Source of the DNA: JABMOV01 sp964344305 | GTDB taxonomy: Bacteria; Fidelibacterota; Marinisomatia; Marinisomatales; JABMOV01 | DNA length: 64,000 nucleotides | Assembly: GCA_964344305.1 (NCBI GenBank) | Contig: CAYFMT010000007.1 | Span: forward strand, 1 to 64,000 | Direction: 5' to 3' | Part shown: positions 61,130 to 64,000 of the stretch, one piece after another | How the letters are laid out: every line of letters starts with the position of its first letter | Position numbering within the stretch: the stretch's first letter is position 1 | Notes under the pieces: generated by a model | Told to the model about the DNA's origin: nothing | Database searches by the model: none | The model's input: the letters and a program-made list of their open reading frames with translations, nothing else | Made by a program: the position numbers and the translations under genes

Positions 61130-62785
61130 CTATTGAAGATTAGAACTAAGGATTTCAGTGTAGGCAACATCATCGTTTAACAGCCGAATCGTCTCGGATA
61201 ATACATTATCGTATTTCAAAGATATTTCGATTTTTTTCCTGCTATTTTCGAGGGATTGGGCAAATTCCATGTGTAAAGCTTCTTTGATCTGATCCTTTTC
61301 CTTCTCGAATAGTGATGTCTCCTTTTCATCAATGTATTGATCCATCTGATCGAAAATAGATGATAAGTTCGTATTTGAGCTGTCGTTCTCTAGGAACAGA
61401 TCTTTCATCTCGTTATAGCGTTTCTCGCCGAGAAGCCTGATATCCAAATCCATCCCAGAAAGAAATGTTTGAAATTTCTCTATTAATTCAACGTCACGAA
61501 TGACATCATCCAGTGTATCATACTCTGATTGATGTTTTTGTGCATATGTAAAGAATACACTCTTCCTGTAACATTCCTGCATTAATGGTCCAAGTTTGTC
61601 AACATCCACTTCAAAATCCGGTGCAATTCCTCCACCACCTTTTACAGTCCTGCCGGACAACGTTGTAAATAAGGAATCATCATCGTCAGAATTCAATACA
61701 ATTTTCTCATCAACATAGCCTGGCTTTTGGATAAGACGACCGCTGGGGATATAATATTTTGCGGTAGTTATCTTTAGTGAGCGAGAGCGATCCAGGTCAA
61801 AAACAGATTGGACCAATCCTTTACCAAATGATGGTCTACCAACAATGATGGCTCTGTCCAGGTCCTGAAGGGTTCCGGAAACAATTTCACTCGCAGAAGC
61901 ACTTCCTTCATTAATCAGGACAGCAATTTTTATGTCATCCGATATGATGGGTTCTCTTTTTGCTTTCAATACTCGGTTACTCGCCCTGTTTCTGCCTTTT
62001 GTGGAAAGCAGCATTTCACCTTCAGGCACAAACATGTCCAGAATATCGATGGCTGCATTCAGCAAACCTCCGGGATTATCCCTTAAGTCTAATATAATGG
62101 ATTCTGGATTGTGTTTCACAAGGTCACTGACTGCGGACTTCATTTCTGATATTGAATTTTTTGAAAACCTTGTTAACCTGATATAACCATTCTTATCATC
62201 GATCATACCTGAATAGGTAACATCATCTACTCGAATATCGCCACGAACCAGAGAGAACTCCAGGTCATCTTCACTTCCCATACGGTGTATCGTTAAAGAG
62301 ACTTTTGTTCCTTTCTTTCCACGGATTTCTTTCGCCGCATCATTGATAGACATATCTATGGTAGGCCTTCCATCAATTTTAACAATAACATCGCCACGGA
62401 TTATCCCTGCGCGTTGGGCAGGAGAATCATCCATGGGTGCAATAACTGTCAGTTTCCCTTCTCGTCTGCCAAGATGCATACCGACGCCACCGTATTTCCC
62501 ATGAGTCAGAATATCCAACCCATCTTTCTCCTCATCCTCAAGGTATACGGTATAAGGATCAAGGTTTTCGAGGATATCCCTGATGCTTTCACGGGTAAAT
62601 GCCTCAATGTCAATATCATCAGCATAATTTGTAATAATATTCTTGTAAACATTATTGATGAGCCGCTGTGATTCTGCAATTTGCTGAAACAATTGCGACT
62701 TTGATACGGCCAGTGATAATAACGCTGCTATGCTGACAGTGAAAACCATGATCCAAAGTGATTTCCTATTCATGGCTTTTTTCAT
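61130..62785 (-). CDS. S41-family C-terminal processing protease
   Basis: 551 residues: an N-terminal membrane anchor or signal (about 9-27), a PDZ domain (about 95-180, GMHLGRREGKLTVIAPMDDS), and the S41 protease core with LRDNPGGLLNAAI, the catalytic Ser in EGSASASEIVSG near 297, and the Lys in GKGLVQ near 320. The last 130 residues form a charged helical tail. These proteases act on the periplasmic side and trim or degrade envelope proteins. The gene overlaps tmk by ATGA. Confidence 0.93.
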   Translation of the reverse strand: MKKAMNRKSLWIMVFTVSIAALLSLAVSKSQLFQQIAESQRLINNVYKNIITNYADDIDIEAFTRESIRDILENLDPYTVYLEDEEKDGLDILTHGKYGGVGMHLGRREGKLTVIAPMDDSPAQRAGIIRGDVIVKIDGRPTIDMSINDAAKEIRGKKGTKVSLTIHRMGSEDDLEFSLVRGDIRVDDVTYSGMIDDKNGYIRLTRFSKNSISEMKSAVSDLVKHNPESIILDLRDNPGGLLNAAIDILDMFVPEGEMLLSTKGRNRASNRVLKAKREPIISDDIKIAVLINEGSASASEIVSGTLQDLDRAIIVGRPSFGKGLVQSVFDLDRSRSLKITTAKYYIPSGRLIQKPGYVDEKIVLNSDDDDSLFTTLSGRTVKGGGGIAPDFEVDVDKLGPLMQECYRKSVFFTYAQKHQSEYDTLDDVIRDVELIEKFQTFLSGMDLDIRLLGEKRYNEMKDLFLENDSSNTNLSSIFDQMDQYIDEKETSLFEKEKDQIKEALHMEFAQSLENSRKKIEISLKYDNVLSETIRLLNDDVAYTEILSSNLQ

Positions 62786-63414
62786 GGTAACAATTTCCTT
62801 TTGGTCATTTCATTAATTATTTGATCCTGGATCGTACTAATGCTTTGGGTTCCATCAACTTTAACAATTCGATTCTTGAATTCCTTGCAAAGATCCAGGT
62901 AGCGATTCCTCGTTTGTTCCTGAAATGAAAGGCCTGCACTTTCAATTCTATCGGGCTCGCCACCCCTTCTGGACATACCTGTAATGGGATCTACATCTAT
63001 ATAAAAAGTAATATCAGGGTCCAGGTCAAATGTTGCAAAAGCATTCAACTGAACGAGCCAGTCATGGTCTAGATCCCTGCCACCACCCTGATAGGCAAGT
63101 GTTGAATCCTTGTACCTATCAGCTATCACCCATTTTCCCGACTCCAGTGCTGGTACAATCACTTCCTTAGTAAGTTGTGCACGACTGGCAGTCATGAGTA
63201 ATGCTTCTGTTCGTGCATTTAACTCATTTCCACCTGAATGAAGCAAAATATCACGAATCATTTCTGACACATGAGTCCCTCCAGGTTCACGAATGATGAT
63301 TGTTTCTTCTCCAGAGGATTTCAGAAAATCATTCAAGTGTTGTGCCTGGGTGGATTTACCACAACCATCAATACCTTCAAATGTAATGAATGCAGATTTA
63401 TGAGAAATAGACAT
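62782..63414 (-). CDS. tmk: Thymidylate kinase
   Basis: 210 residues. FITFEGIDGCGKSTQ is the P-loop (about 10-24), IIREPGGTHVSEMIR the dTMP/Arg motif, and VIADRYKDSTLAYQGGGR the DR(Y) signature. It converts dTMP to dTDP. I choose ATG 63414; a TTG at 63432 would extend into the rsmI stop region. It overlaps the end of rsmI and the start of the protease gene. Confidence 0.95.
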   Translation of the reverse strand: MSISHKSAFITFEGIDGCGKSTQAQHLNDFLKSSGEETIIIREPGGTHVSEMIRDILLHSGGNELNARTEALLMTASRAQLTKEVIVPALESGKWVIADRYKDSTLAYQGGGRDLDHDWLVQLNAFATFDLDPDITFYIDVDPITGMSRRGGEPDRIESAGLSFQEQTRNRYLDLCKEFKNRIVKVDGTQSISTIQDQIINEMTKRKLLP

Positions 63415-64000
63415 TGGGATTGTTTTTTCCAATCATGATAACACATTCTCCTTTTGCAGGATGTGAACTAAAATATGATATGAGGTCAGAAATTGTTCCA
63501 CGATGCATTTCCTCATGGATTTTGGTTATCTCTCTGCCAATGACAGCAGGTCTGTCACCCATTTCATTCAGAAGGTCATTAAGCGTCCTTACCAGACGTT
63601 TAGGACTTTCATACAGCACTACGGTGGCATTTTCATCAATCATGGATAAAATGCGCTTACGTCGACCTTTTTTTGGAGGTAGAAAGCCCTCAAAAATAAA
63701 TCGATCTGTGGGCAATCCTGAAGATACCAGTGCAGCAATAACTGCAGAAGGTCCCGGCACAGGTGATACTGATACACTGGCATCAATTGCACCACGGATA
63801 AGTTTGTAGGCTGGATCGCTGATTCCCGGTGTTCCTGCATCGGTAATCAATGCAATATCCTTACCACTGGTCAGGGACTCTACAATTTGAGGGATGCGGG
63901 TAAACCTGTTATGCTCGTAATAACTGATAACCGGCGTATTTATGGAATAGTGCTTCAGCAGAATCCGGCTGTGTCGTGTATCTTCGGCAGCAATAACAGA
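63398..64000 (-). CDS. rsmI: 16S rRNA 2'-O-ribose methyltransferase RsmI (5' end beyond window)
   Basis: 201 codons remain, the C-terminal part of a protein normally about 220-290 long; the start lies past the right edge. AAEDTRHSRILLKHY and LITDAGTPGISDPAYKLIR are the family signatures, then VPGPSAVIAAL (SAM site) and FIFEGFLPPKKGRR. It methylates C1402 of 16S rRNA on the ribose. It overlaps the tmk start by 17 bases and forms a run rsmI-tmk-protease. Confidence 0.95.
   Translation of the reverse strand, partial: SVIAAEDTRHSRILLKHYSINTPVISYYEHNRFTRIPQIVESLTSGKDIALITDAGTPGISDPAYKLIRGAIDASVSVSPVPGPSAVIAALVSSGLPTDRFIFEGFLPPKKGRRKRILSMIDENATVVLYESPKRLVRTLNDLLNEMGDRPAVIGREITKIHEEMHRGTISDLISYFSSHPAKGECVIMIGKNNPNVYFS

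Noticed and set aside
1..64000. Search for mobile elements, phage genes, restriction or abortive infection modules
   Set aside because: No transposase, integrase, phage structural gene, restriction enzyme, toxin-antitoxin pair or CRISPR repeat was recognised; the six tRNA genes have no integrase next to them.

Overview
The window is a compact bacterial chromosome segment of moderate, somewhat AT-rich composition. It holds about 61 protein genes, six tRNA genes, one clear riboswitch and several hairpin terminators. I see no insertion sequence, prophage, CRISPR array or resistance island. The organism looks like a Gram-negative member of the FCB superphylum. Signs are a TonB-dependent receptor with an N-terminal carboxypeptidase-regulatory-like domain, a head-GIN (DUF2807) protein, several lipoproteins, a short Bacteroidota-type primary sigma factor (285 aa, no region 1.1), tRNA genes without encoded CCA, and a promoter-like TTTG/TAnnTTT pair before the riboswitch. 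A Candidatus Marinimicrobia (SAR406) or related lineage is my best guess, but it is inferred and was not searched.

Layout. 1-8.9 kb: small secreted and lipid-anchored proteins mixed with acyl-CoA thioesterase, acetyl-CoA synthetase, leucyl aminopeptidase, an HD hydrolase, RmuC and a head-GIN beta-repeat protein. 8.9-14.5 kb: a helicase-nuclease fusion on the minus strand, divergent from a four-gene ECF-sigma operon (sigma, small membrane protein, Spy/CnrX-like periplasmic protein, lipoprotein). 14.5-18.5 kb: serC, converging on a three-gene proton-translocating transhydrogenase operon. 18.8-27.3 kb: a TPP riboswitch and TonB receptor (probable thiamin uptake), polA, an ABC-2 type exporter with a degenerate ATPase, a deoxyribosyltransferase-like protein and alanine racemase. 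27.3-30.5 kb (minus): a small membrane protein, a DASS-family dicarboxylate transporter, a saccharopine-dehydrogenase-like enzyme and tRNA-Leu. 30.5-44.1 kb: fadD-gpsA, tRNA-Arg, then a long expression operon rimP-nusA-infB-rbfA-truB-ribF-rpsO-pnp-ald. 44.1-47.5 kb: a MerR regulator, tRNA-Pro and an envelope cluster (DUF2914, phosphodiester glycosidase, GT2, DedA). 47.6-51.4 kb: tRNA-Pro, rpoD, leuS. 51.4-64 kb (minus): a K+ channel, cutA, tRNA-Arg, and the thrS-infC-rpmI-rplT-pheS-pheT-zapB-like-zapA-folD run, then tRNA-Val, a C-terminal processing protease, tmk, and rsmI cut by the right edge.

Functionally this is a translation, transcription and growth core with envelope and central-carbon functions between. 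The most interesting points are regulatory: the TPP riboswitch driving an outer-membrane receptor, an ATC start codon for infC, a terminator-like hairpin directly in front of rimP-nusA, and the ECF/periplasmic-sensor operon. I found no clearly new multi-gene defence or biosynthetic system.
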